This document shows positions 44,785-54,399 of a stretch of 64,000 nucleotides of DNA, piece by piece. A program made the translations under genes and the position numbers. Numbering within the stretch: position 1 is the first letter of the stretch; the number at the start of each line of letters is the position of its first letter. The stretch is taken from NCBI GenBank assembly GCA_973895155.1, contig OZ316892.1:1674001-1738000 (forward strand), read 5' to 3'. The notes below the pieces were generated by a model. The model did no database searches. It was not told where the DNA came from and saw nothing but the letters and a program-made list of their open reading frames with translations. This DNA comes from Marsupella aquatica. Taxonomy: Eukaryota > Marchantiophyta.

Positions 44785-47700
44785 AAATATATAAAATACA
44801 CATACTTTTTACAGAAAAAGGCCAAATAGAGTACAAAAGAATAAAAGAGAGGTCCCAAGTGGACAAAACCAAACGCAAAAGAAGTGAGCAAAAGGAAACC
44901 CTAAAAACCAAGAAAGAGGAACTAAAAGAAGTGAGCAAAAGGAAACCCCTAAAAACCAAGAAAGAGAAACTAAAACTACCGCAAATGGACCGAGGTCCTC
45001 ATCACACCTAGCAAATGTGGCAACAAGCTAGTGGTCTACATCAAGTGTCGAAACTAGATCGGCAAGTGGGACAGGAATGTCCTCTAGGGGGGCTAGCCGC
45101 TGCGGAGTCACACTAGCACCCACTGTCAGAGATCAACGATAGACGGCCCGAGCTTGAGCAGGCTGTAAGGTGACTGAAATGCGTTGGCAAAAGTGCGTGG
45201 TCAAAACAGATAGCGGGGGCCCGGTGGGACCCATCCGGCCGTGAACATCCCGAGCAGCTTGGCGAAGAAGCCCATCGAACTGATGATGGAGACACCCAAA
45301 TATCTCAAGAGCAAGGGGCAGGAAGCTATCAGATGAAGCTCGTGCAGCATATTTGGCCTCCTTTGTTATTGCTGCTCGTGATGCTGCTGCCCCTGCCGTT
45401 GTTGCCGCTGTCCCAATGATGTCTTGGCGCAATGGGTTTGCCACCACTACATCTGCCAAAGTACGGTGATCTTCACGGACCATGGTAAGATCCACCCGTA
45501 ACCGCTGTGATGGAGGACCAGGTAACTCGAGCACCACCTCCCACCGCGCGCAGACCAAAGAGCCAGAGAGAACCTGAGCAGTCGCATCTCTCACAGCGTC
45601 GTGAACAAAAATGGTTTTGCCGCCCAAACTGCATCGAAGAAGATGGACACCTGTGGCATCACAAGGCTTCCCACAAGTGCAAGTAGGAGGTAAACCAGCA
45701 AGAAGTGGGTGGGGCAAGCCCATACGAAGACGCATGGCTATCGCAAACTCCGCTGAAGACATCCGCAAGTGAGGAATGACTGGATTGGCCTGAAGCCAGC
45801 CTCCTGCACCCTTCCCTCCGGAAGAAAGAATCCGAGCTCGGTCCGTGTCAGGTGCCTCGGTGAGGATGCTGGAAAGGGTGAAAGCGTGCATACGCCCAGC
45901 AAGGTCTGCCTGAAGACGGACGGGGTCCAAGGATAAAAACTCCTGGAATGAAGGTAACGCAGCTCGAACAGGATCGGGTAATGATGACCGCGCCGTGCGC
46001 AAATGAACCTGAAATGGGAGGGAACCCTCCTCGACCTCCATGAGAGACGAAAGTAAAAAAGGTCGATTCTCAGTAAGGAAACAATCTGCCAACAATGAGA
46101 AGGCGGCCGCCCACGCGCCCAAGAAGGCCAAAGGTGCAAGGCGCTCAATGGAAGTAAGCCCAAAACCACCGTGAGAAATAGGAAGACTGAGCTGTCGATG
46201 AAGCCACGGAGATGAGAGCAAGGTACCTGGCCCTAAAAGAGAGGCCAAAGTCTCATGAATGGAGACATCAAACGCTCGGAGGTGTAGATAAAGATCCTTG
46301 GTAGGGGGATGCGTCCAAGCCAAATAGGATGCACGAGGGTGGATGCATCTCAACAACAACCCAAATGCTGCTTGAGAGTCTGCTAACTTAGGGAGCATAG
46401 GAGTAGGGGCTAAGGCAGTCTGGAGAGCATCAGCAATGAAAGATGAGCAAAAGGAGGCGGTACCGACTGGGGAGCCAAGGACCCAAAGACCGCCGGCTGG
46501 ACGTAAGAACCCAGGGGGAAGCGCAAGATCAGAGGGTAACCCAGCTGGACTCCATGCACGACTCTTCACCGGCTGAACTCGTAAACCGAGGCCCAACAAA
46601 TGGGTGGAAAGGGTGGCGAGGGCAGAAGTAACAGCAACAGGTGGACCAATGATGTGGGTGTCATCTGAAAGGGAGGGGAAGATACACTGGGGGTGGGCCG
46701 CGGAGGCTTCCCGTAAAGCAGTAAAATGGGCAATGGCAAAAAGAGGCCCACCCAAAGGGTCACCCTGACGTGTACCTTCTGCAAAAGAAAGAGTGGTATA
46801 CACTCCTATAGAGGTGTGATGACTATAGAAGAGGGGGGCCTCGAACCCATAAAAACAACGGACAAAAGGGATAAGGGACTGGATGTCTGGATCCGCTGCC
46901 CTCAAAGCACGAAAAATTATTGCCCGAGAAAGCATTGGAGACATCAACCTGGAGGACAACCCAATCAGGGTGGAGGTCCAAGGTAGTACGAATACCCGCA
47001 ATAACTGTCTCACAACCGCTAGGAACGCCCACTGCAAACTGATGTGGAGAGAGGTGATCCGATAGTGCAGAGCGATACTGCGATGAAAGTGTGCGAGACA
47101 CCAGACGAAGAAAAACCTCTCCAATAGCTATGGGCCGAACACCCGGTGAAGACTTAGCCATGGCCAATAAACGAGAAGCACTCAAAAGCCGAGAGACGGG
47201 AGGAGGCAAACGGCCGGCAGCAATACACTGGCAAAAGGAGAAGAAAACTGGAAAACCAGACTGAGGATCCTCAGGGGGGAATAAATCACGAAAATGCTCA
47301 AAGACATAGCCAGAGGGGCCACCAGCCGCGCAACGCGGAGCATGGAGGAAAGCATAGGTGAAGTGGTCCCTACTAAACTGAAGATCCTCCTCAGGCTCAA
47401 AATCCTCCACGAACAAAGGGAGCTGATCATAGGGCTGCGGATGGAGATCCTAAAGGGCCGTCAAGGTGACCTCGCCAGGGGGGGCTGGTGTGGTGGGAGA
47501 AAGGGCCTGGACCGCACGACGATATTCACCAGCCTGGGCTAAACGACAAGAGCAACGAAGACGTCTATGCTCTGGAGGATGAGAGTGGCGAGCTGGGCCA
47601 GACAAAGCACGGGTAGTAAAGGAACGGGCTCGAAGAAAGTACTCTTCCTGAAGCTGTTCCCAATCTCCCCGGAGAAAGCGATGGATACGAGAGGCAGTCT

Positions 47701-49425
47701 CACGATGACCCACGCGACCACCGTGACTAGGGAGGGTAAGAGTCCACTTTGGAAAAAGCATGAGTAAAGACCAATAGGAGACCTCGATAGGATGCGCCAA
47801 GATAAGCTGCATGAGTTGCAACAAGGATGACCGAACTAATGGGCGCAACGCTAGTGGGATGTGGTTATAAAGGCGAGGTCTAATGTACCCTGGATGGTAG
47901 GCTGGAAGGGGGTCTAGAGAGCGAACCCAACTCCATGCCTACTCGGAAGCCTCCAAGGAAGGAGGGGCAGAGCTAACTGGGTCAAGAGGGGGCTGGGGCT
48001 GGGATTGTGCGTGCTGGCGACGTTGGCACCAGCCCCACCCGCGGTGATGAGGAAGGGAGAGGCCAACCCAACCACACTCAGGACAAGTATGCAGGGGACG
48101 CTCGTCTGGGGAGGGAGCAGGGAACGACTAGACAGGAGGTGGGGCGGGAACTGACGTGGATGAAGAGGCCGGAGGGGGATGCTAGAGGGGTGGAGGGGGA
48201 ATGGGGTGGGGAGAGGAGCCAGGGCGTCGATGGGGTGGGCAGTAGACTGGGGGGACTAGCAGAGCATCGGGCATGGGGTCATCACGAAGATGAGAGAGAT
48301 CCAATGAAGAAGAGCAAACACGAAGGCGACCACGAGGCGGGGGGGAGGAGGGGGGAGAACTATGTGGGGGGGCTGGGCGCTTGCCCCGCGCCAACACTCT
48401 CAATGTAGACATGACAGGTCGCAACCCGATAAAAGCAAAAGCGCATCAAGAAGCGACAAAAGGCCCAACCAAGACATGTGAAAAGAAAGGGAAGGCTATG
48501 GAGAGAGCCCACCACGTCAAAATCCGAGAAACGGCGCCACCGCTAGCCTAGAAAACCGTTGAGCCCGTGCAGGCACAGCCGGGAACAAAGCTGGAGCACT
48601 CGTCGATGTGTCCGTTGAGGAGTCGGTGCGAGTGAATATCTCTCCGCTGATTTGAGCGTGCTGCTACAGCTCCCGAAGATGGTGGAATGCAAACTGGTCC
48701 ACTAAACTTGGCAAAAGCCACCTTGTCAGAACTGAAGAAGAAAGGCAACCACCAATCGGAGGAGAAACGTGGCAATACAGGAATGCTCCAAAGCTGATCA
48801 AGGGAAACCGTCACCAAAAATGGAGGAGTAAATCAGAATCGTAATCGGAGCCGAAAGTGGTTGATATGTCACGAAAAGGACCGCGGTAGGGATAGATGTT
48901 GCACTCCCGGACAAGAGCTGGCCAAATCACATGAGAATGCCGGATTCCGTGAAAGAGGAACTGCTACAGGACCCCAAAGCTAATTGAAAGTGAGAACGGT
49001 GGAAGTTGAAGAAAAAACGTGAGAGCTAATCAAAGTCCAATCGGGGCAATAGGAGACCAATTGGACCGCTCTTGGGATCAATCTGATTCTCCCAGAGAAG
49101 ACCTATACAAAGCACTTGAGAAATCTGAAATCCGTGAAAGATTGACCAAGATATGACCGTCGAAAGGAAGACGAAAATCGCAGAAAAACGTCTGAAAAAC
49201 GGCGAAAACGAATGTGACCATAAGTATGTCGATACGGCACCGTTTTGGACGTGTTTAATATCGATTTGATGCGTCTCGGCAAGAGCAAGCTAATGCAACT
49301 GAGAAAACTGGATTCCGAGAAAATTGAGTGCGGGAGGGTAGTCGAAGTGGCACGAAAACTGTGCTACAGTCTGAACTCCATAGCCAGGAGCTCAAAGACC
49401 TAAGACCTAACCCAATTGATAAAGT
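44785..49425 (-). mobile_element. Non-LTR (LINE-like) retrotransposon with restriction-like endonuclease, inactive
   Basis: Boundaries come from comparing the interrupted repeat (44707-44784 plus 49425-49747) with its intact copy at 7024-7414. Element length is about 4.64 kb, with its 5' end on the right. The coding region has an N-terminal CxxC...H-type zinc-finger motif (CPECGWVGLSLPHH, about 48095), a reverse transcriptase, a second zinc knuckle, and an endonuclease-like C-terminus. The 3' non-coding part carries a 55-base direct repeat (AAAAGAAGTGAGCAAAAGGA, 44876-44968). The element ends AT-rich without a clear poly(A). A target duplication could not be fixed: TATATAA occurs at 44788-44794 and 49429-49435. 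Confidence 0.85.
45133..48130 (-). pseudogene. Retrotransposon polyprotein, RT plus zinc finger plus PD-(D/E)xK-like endonuclease
   Basis: Read 48130 to 45133 on minus, the frame is broken by in-frame TAG at 48128-48130, 47939-47941 and 47450-47452, and by a frameshift near 46915 between VLQVDVSNAFS and the RALRAADPD continuation. RT motifs: MAKSSPGVRPIAIGE (fingers), VVLQVDVSNAF (motif A), EGTRQGDPLGGPLFA (motif B) and LSDDTHIIG (motif C, where Y/FxDD is usual). After RT comes CTCGKPCDATGVHLLRC, a Cys/His knuckle near 45634-45682, then HDAVRD, RVDLTM, ADVVVANP and KEAKYA...FLPLALEIFG. That is the order of the restriction-like endonuclease module of R2-type and related RTs. No RNase H or APE domain was seen. 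Nonsense changes make it non-functional. Confidence 0.85.
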
Positions 49426-49747
49426 TGTTATATAAGTAAAGTGTCTGCCAAGAAAAGCACAGTGACCAAGAAAAAATACAGCCAAACGATGCTACGATGT
49501 GTGCACTTAACTCAGGGTGCCTTATGAATGACACTCCTTTCAATCAAAACCATAAACCTAGGAAAGAAAAACATGAGGAGAACTTAAGAGGCTATGCATT
49601 CATGTTTTTCAACATCATTTCTCTCACTCGTGGTGGTGGAGCCTTTGGTTTGATCTCTAAGAAAACACATACTTTGAAAGGGGGCTGCCAAAATAAGTTC
49701 AAAACACTCTAGTAGAATATCTAAAACTAAAGGGGTCTAAAAATTAC
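49425..49747 (+). repeat. Right half of the interrupted 0.4 kb repeat
   Basis: Together with 44707-44784 this equals the reverse complement of 7024-7414. Landmarks are GTGTCTGCCAAGAAAAGCAC and ACTCAGGGTGCCTTATGAAT. Confidence 0.85.
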
Positions 49748-49767
49748 CTTATCTAGGGGGCATTCAC

Positions 49768-50130
49768 CATATAGCGCTTCAAAAATTTCATTATATAATG
49801 CATTCACCATATAGCAGCTTCAAAAATTTCATTATATAATGCACATATTCAGTTTTAGTAAGAATGGGTTTGAGCTCTCTCATTATATAATGCACATATT
49901 CAGTTTTAGTAGGATGTGGTTTGAGCTCCACTAAAAGTGAGCGCTCCACCTTTTATGATGAGTAGTGAGACATGGAATGAGGTTTTTATAGGAGCAAGTT
50001 TCAGTAGGACTAGGCTTCAGCTCCGTTAACAAGTATTGAATGCTCCACCTTTTATGGTGAGTAATGAGACATGGAATGAGACTCTTATAGGGTTAGGTGT
50101 GGGGGCTTTTATAGGGGCAGGTGTGGTTAA
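49768..50130. repeat. Right part of the interrupted array and tandem repeats
   Basis: CATTCACCATATAGC is repeated at 49770 and 49800, then the 51-base unit of 44587-44706 resumes (49861-49925). A further roughly 100-base pair follows, containing GCTCCACCTTTTATG and GAGACATGGAATGAG at about 49948 and 50050. Confidence 0.75.
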
Positions 50131-50133
50131 CTA

Positions 50134-50515
50134 CACTGTTCACCATAATTAGTGTTATGCAAGAATTAGTGTTAGTACAAAATTAGTGTTACTAACAGTA
50201 ATTTTGGTAAAAATGATTTTGAGTCCAAATAACACTAATTTTTGTCCGTTTTCAAAACAAATTTTTTTCAGTTTAGTTTAAATTGCTTGTAAAAAATGGA
50301 TGATCTCTAATCCAAAGTAACACTAATTGTTGTGAATTTTTTTAAATAGATTTTTTCTTTGTATTTTGTCACTTTTAAGACCATAGTAACACTAATTCAT
50401 GTGCGCGAAAATAATGTTAGCACAAAATTAGTGTGACTAACACTAATTCGCAAGTAAACCCTGAAAATGGGCACTCTCGAATTAGTGTTAGTCACACTAA
50501 TTACAGTGAACAGTG
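50134..50515. mobile_element. Stowaway/Mariner-type MITE
   Basis: Terminal inverted repeats CACTGTTCACCATAATTAGT (left) and CACTGTTCACTGTAATTAGT (right, reverse complement) are flanked by TA on both sides (50132-50133 and 50516-50517), giving a 382-base non-coding element. The interior carries at least eight copies of AATTAGTGTTA or its complement. It can therefore fold extensively. Confidence 0.85.
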
Positions 50516-50517
50516 TA

Positions 50518-51352
50518 GAGCCGTGCTGATCAGAAGGAATAAGTAAGGTACAAGAGAAATTCAACCAGCTACTTTAGCAAGTGCCATTAACATCAAATAC
50601 TTCAGCGCCCCCTCGCAGGTTCAGTACCAACATGCAAAATAACACGCATGAGGAAGAATACTAAGGAGGAGTTTGTACACTGAGGAAGAAATACTGAGGA
50701 GTATGCGCTACGAAAGATTCAGTCCCAGCAAAGGGTAACATGCATGAAGAAGACATACTAGGGAGGAGTTTGTACATGAGGAAGCGATAAGGAAGCGATA
50801 AGGAAGCGATACAGAAATAGTGTTGATTTTGTACTGACTTCTACGCGCTACGATCCGTATTGCTTTCGGAAATAAAGCACTACGAGATTACTACCTCGAT
50901 TTTGAGTATGATGTTGTACAAAATTCCTAGGTGATATTACTTTTAGAAATAAACGAGATTCTTAGTAGCAACATGCAAAGTAACAGGCACAAGGAAGAAA
51001 TATTGAGAAGTTTGTACACGAGGAGAAAATTCAAAGGAGTATTGACTTTGTACAGATATTACTTTTAAGAAACGAAGCGCTACGAAATTACTACCGGCAT
51101 TTTAAAATTTCTTAACTATGATACATTTAGCTTGTCCAACCCAGTAGTGTGCTTACTTCCAGCAAGTACATAAGGGAAATACCAATCGAACAGAATTCCA
51201 ATGTCTTTGGCCAATAGTGCATAGCATAGGACGGTCCTCGCAAGCTACTAAGTCGGATTCTCAGCCAACTCCAGCTTCAAGAGTCGGCAGGATCTACATA
51301 TATTTTACAGCCATGTACAAGCTCTCCAAACTACAACTGATTCATCGACTGT
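50518..51352. repeat. Degenerate repeat region, no gene
   Basis: GAGGAGTTTGTACA-type motifs recur at about 50667, 50763 and 51003 together with ACATGCAAAATAACACGCA-like blocks. An 11-base unit (GGAAGCGATAA) is repeated three times at about 50782-50813. The last part holds the psbR 3' flank. Confidence 0.6.
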
Positions 51353-53893
51353 CTAAGCCAAAGCACTGGTGCTGTAAACAAGGAAGGCACCGACGAGTAG
51401 AATAGCCCCAAATGTGAGAGCCCACAATGCCAACCCCGCTTGTCCTGTTGTCAGCCAACCAGAGAAAATCAGAAATTCTCTTCCAATCTGAGTGATGACT
51501 TTCACTTTGTTAAAATTATTTCTAATGTTTGACTCACCTTCAGCCCTCGATCTCAATTTCATACTGAAACTTTGGAACGGCTCCTACGTCTCCTACACGT
51601 ACTAGCCTCTAATCTAGTCTAGTTCTAAATAATCAGAGTCAATAAGAAAGACAGTAGTCTAGTCTACTCTAGTCTAAATAATAGAAGGTTCAATAACAAA
51701 GATGGTGAGTCCCATTTTCCTCCCAGACTAGGATATATACGAGCGCTAGACTCCTTGAAGCAGCCGTTAATTCTCGACTTTACATCTCCAAAGAAATATA
51801 ATGAGTCGGACGAAACGATAAGTAATCTCGTTACAGTCAAAAACTTAAGCTACCCAGTACTGCTAGACTGGGTCTTTAATTCATTAAGCGAAAAAGAGAG
51901 TAGCGATACTAAGCTCGCAGATTACGAGACAGTAATCGACAGGATGATAGAGTTATTCTGCATGTACCAAAGCATACCATACCGACCGGTAAGATTGAGA
52001 AACAATATAACGACTGACCAAGTCTCGTCGATCGCTTACCTCCAGAGTAAACATTTCCACTAGTCGACCATTCGTCCTCTGCGTAGATAGGACTGCAAGG
52101 GGCAAATGCATGAAAAAGGTGAGAACTTTCCTTTGGTACCGTACTTAATCTGAAGATGGAATTCCTTCAGACCGCACTTTCTTTCTTACGCGCCGGTTTC
52201 CATTTCAAGAACAAACCCGCCTACGTGTGATTTATGACATACCGACTCACTTGGAAATGAATCGATTTGGATAAAACTCAATCCGGGCGAGTACACTTAC
52301 TATTCATGGGACAACCAAAACAAACGAACACAGGCCACGCAGCTAGAGAAATTTGAAGAAGTAGCCTCCAGGTGTAGCGACCAACCAACCGAAGACCGTT
52401 TGAAGAGTTCTACTGCTCGATCTGTGTATACGTGTACTAGCTACCTGGTTAACAACATCCCAACTATTGTCTACAGCAGGAGACTTGTGTTTCCCCTCAC
52501 GCTGGAAATTCTTGCCGAATTGAAGTATCTCGAGTATGATCCGACGACTCGGAACACAATTTCGACTTAATTAACAATCAAGAGTTTACAGAGGGACACC
52601 TCTCCATGCAATAGGAGCAATCTCAAGTACGATGAGCTGTCGTCGACTCGGGAAACCCACGTAGGGAAGAGCAGAAAGGCAAAGGTCCGGAGTTATCGAT
52701 TGTACCTGTAACCATCCACATTGGCTCCATACTTCTTCGAGAATTGGTATACCCCCTTTCCCTACAAATCAAACCATTTCACTAGGGTTAGCAAGCGACT
52801 TCGTCAAACAAGAAGACACAGACGAAGAAAATCAGTCACCACTGATCGACTACCCGAAAACTTTACTCTTCAAGTGTGCTTTTAGTGATGCAATGCATCA
52901 CTAACTCAATCATGCCATTGCAACCCAAATCAACCACGTTTTTCCTACAATTACTTATACACAGTTACGGTATTCATAGCAAATGCTTCTGTCAGTTAAC
53001 TCCTCCTACGGCTGATCTGTGATTCAAGACTGTTAAAGATCGTAAGCCCTGAATCACAAACCACAAATCAGCCGCCGGATATAAAGGTGAAGGGTTTTGT
53101 ACATCAACTGCACCCCTTTTCAGACAACATGAACCGACGAGAAAAGTTCAAAAGAGGTAACGGCCCAATCCAGTGTCAAAGCAAATTTCAAGAACTAATG
53201 CAAATATTTCCCGACTTTACAGTGGTTTTTCTCCCTGATGCATCCACACCGCCCCTGAATTTCGCTCCGCCAGAGGGTCCTGCGCATACACGTACAGCAA
53301 CACATGAGCTCAGGAAGGAATAGAATTATAAATCTCTGGCGAGTCAAAGTTTGTGTCACAGCTATCGATGACTGTCGATAACTTTCGTTTATTTTCGTAT
53401 TTGTAAGGACTCAAAACTGACTAACAGTGATTACATGTCTAACTTTCTGACTAGACAGTACAGAGCTGCATGATCACGGTCCTGAGTAATATATAACCAA
53501 CAGTTTCCGCCAAAGTTGAAGCTACAAAATTGGACATTCAGCAAACCCAAACTTGGGCATTCGGATCCAACGCACGACAGACGGTGAAACACATAAATTT
53601 CTAGATATGAAGATGTTATTTTGTTGTTAGTATCCCAATCGCTGGCTACTAAGAAGGTTAATAGCGCCGGAGCTGGATTGGAGCTGAAGCTTACCAAATG
53701 GCTCTTTGACGTTCACCTTCTTGCCACTGGCTTCCACTTTCAACACACCGCGCACGGGCAACGATGGCAGAGCCGCTGGCTTCCAAAGCGACCCAACCCC
53801 ACCAGAGATCTCCGACCTCTTCGACGACAGAGCCACCGGCGCAGCTCCTACCGCAGTCGTCGCCCCTGCTGCCACTCCTGCTGTCGCTGCCAT
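51353..53893 (-). CDS. psbR: Photosystem II 10 kDa protein PsbR
   Basis: Nuclear-encoded thylakoid membrane protein at the lumenal side of PSII that helps assemble PsbP and the oxygen-evolving complex. Five exons (53695-53893, 53221-53279, 52706-52761, 52040-52092, 51353-51444) give 152 residues with all phases consistent. Residues 1-50 form a Ser/Ala/Val-rich chloroplast transit peptide (MAATAGVAAGATTAVGAAPV). The mature part is typical: [47 protein letters not shown] and EDEWSTSGNVYSGG. A single C-terminal transmembrane helix follows (GLALWALTFGAILLVGAFLV) and the family ending YSTSALA; the final Gln of Arabidopsis PsbR is absent. A TATA sequence and a G-box lie upstream. It is likely light-regulated and functional. 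Confidence 0.96.
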
Positions 53894-54097
53894 GATCGGT
53901 TCTTTGTGCACCACCACCACCCTGCAAGCGATTTCACAAGCTCTCTCTCGATCTACCAGCTGCAGATACTCGGTCAATCAATCGATCAATGAGTCAGTTC
54001 CACTCTCCTTCAATCGAAGAGAGTGACGGCAAATTGTTCGCGGTGATGAAGCTCAATCTTCAAGAGCCCTGATGAGCGACTCGTCTAGTAGTATATC

Positions 54098-54110
54098 AGT
54101 ATATATAGAG
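54098..54110 (-). promoter_or_regulatory. Probable TATA box of psbR
   Basis: CTCTATATATACTG on the minus strand lies about 205 bases upstream of the psbR ATG. That leaves room for an ordinary 5' UTR of roughly 170 bases. Confidence 0.55.
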
Positions 54111-54309
54111 TCCCTACGCTGTCGTTGATTCGCCCCTATATTTGTGGAAACTGCCTTCAGAGAAACCACGCGTGGGAGGGACAGACCGTGCGTCGCTGGT
54201 CACCGCAGGGTACATTGCACCTGTTTTGTCGAAACGCATGGTATCGCGCGCTGTTTCCGATAATGGTATCGCGCGCTGTTTCCGAAGGCGGGGTAATGCA
54301 ACGTTTCGT

Positions 54310-54315
54310 CACGTG
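54310..54315. promoter_or_regulatory. G-box CACGTG upstream of psbR
   Basis: CACGTG sits 417 bases upstream of the start codon, and a second ACGT core (GCCACGTCAC) is at 54381-54390. G-boxes bind bZIP and bHLH factors (HY5, PIF) in light-regulated photosynthesis genes. The binding role here is inferred from motif and position. Confidence 0.5.
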
Positions 54316-54399
54316 AAGGATGGTGCCATGCAAGCCAATTGGAGCGTGCTACGGTGACGCGCGGTTCGATATTGGACGAAGCCACGTCACCCGCTCACA

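Noticed and set aside
46443-48408. Plus-strand frames (for example 48007-48408, Gly/Arg-rich)
   Set aside because: They are antisense to the retrotransposon coding region and reflect its GC-rich codons.
44788-49435. TATATAA as target-site duplication of the retrotransposon
   Set aside because: The 7-base match lies in AT-rich sequence and does not align cleanly with the empty site, so the true duplication remains unresolved.
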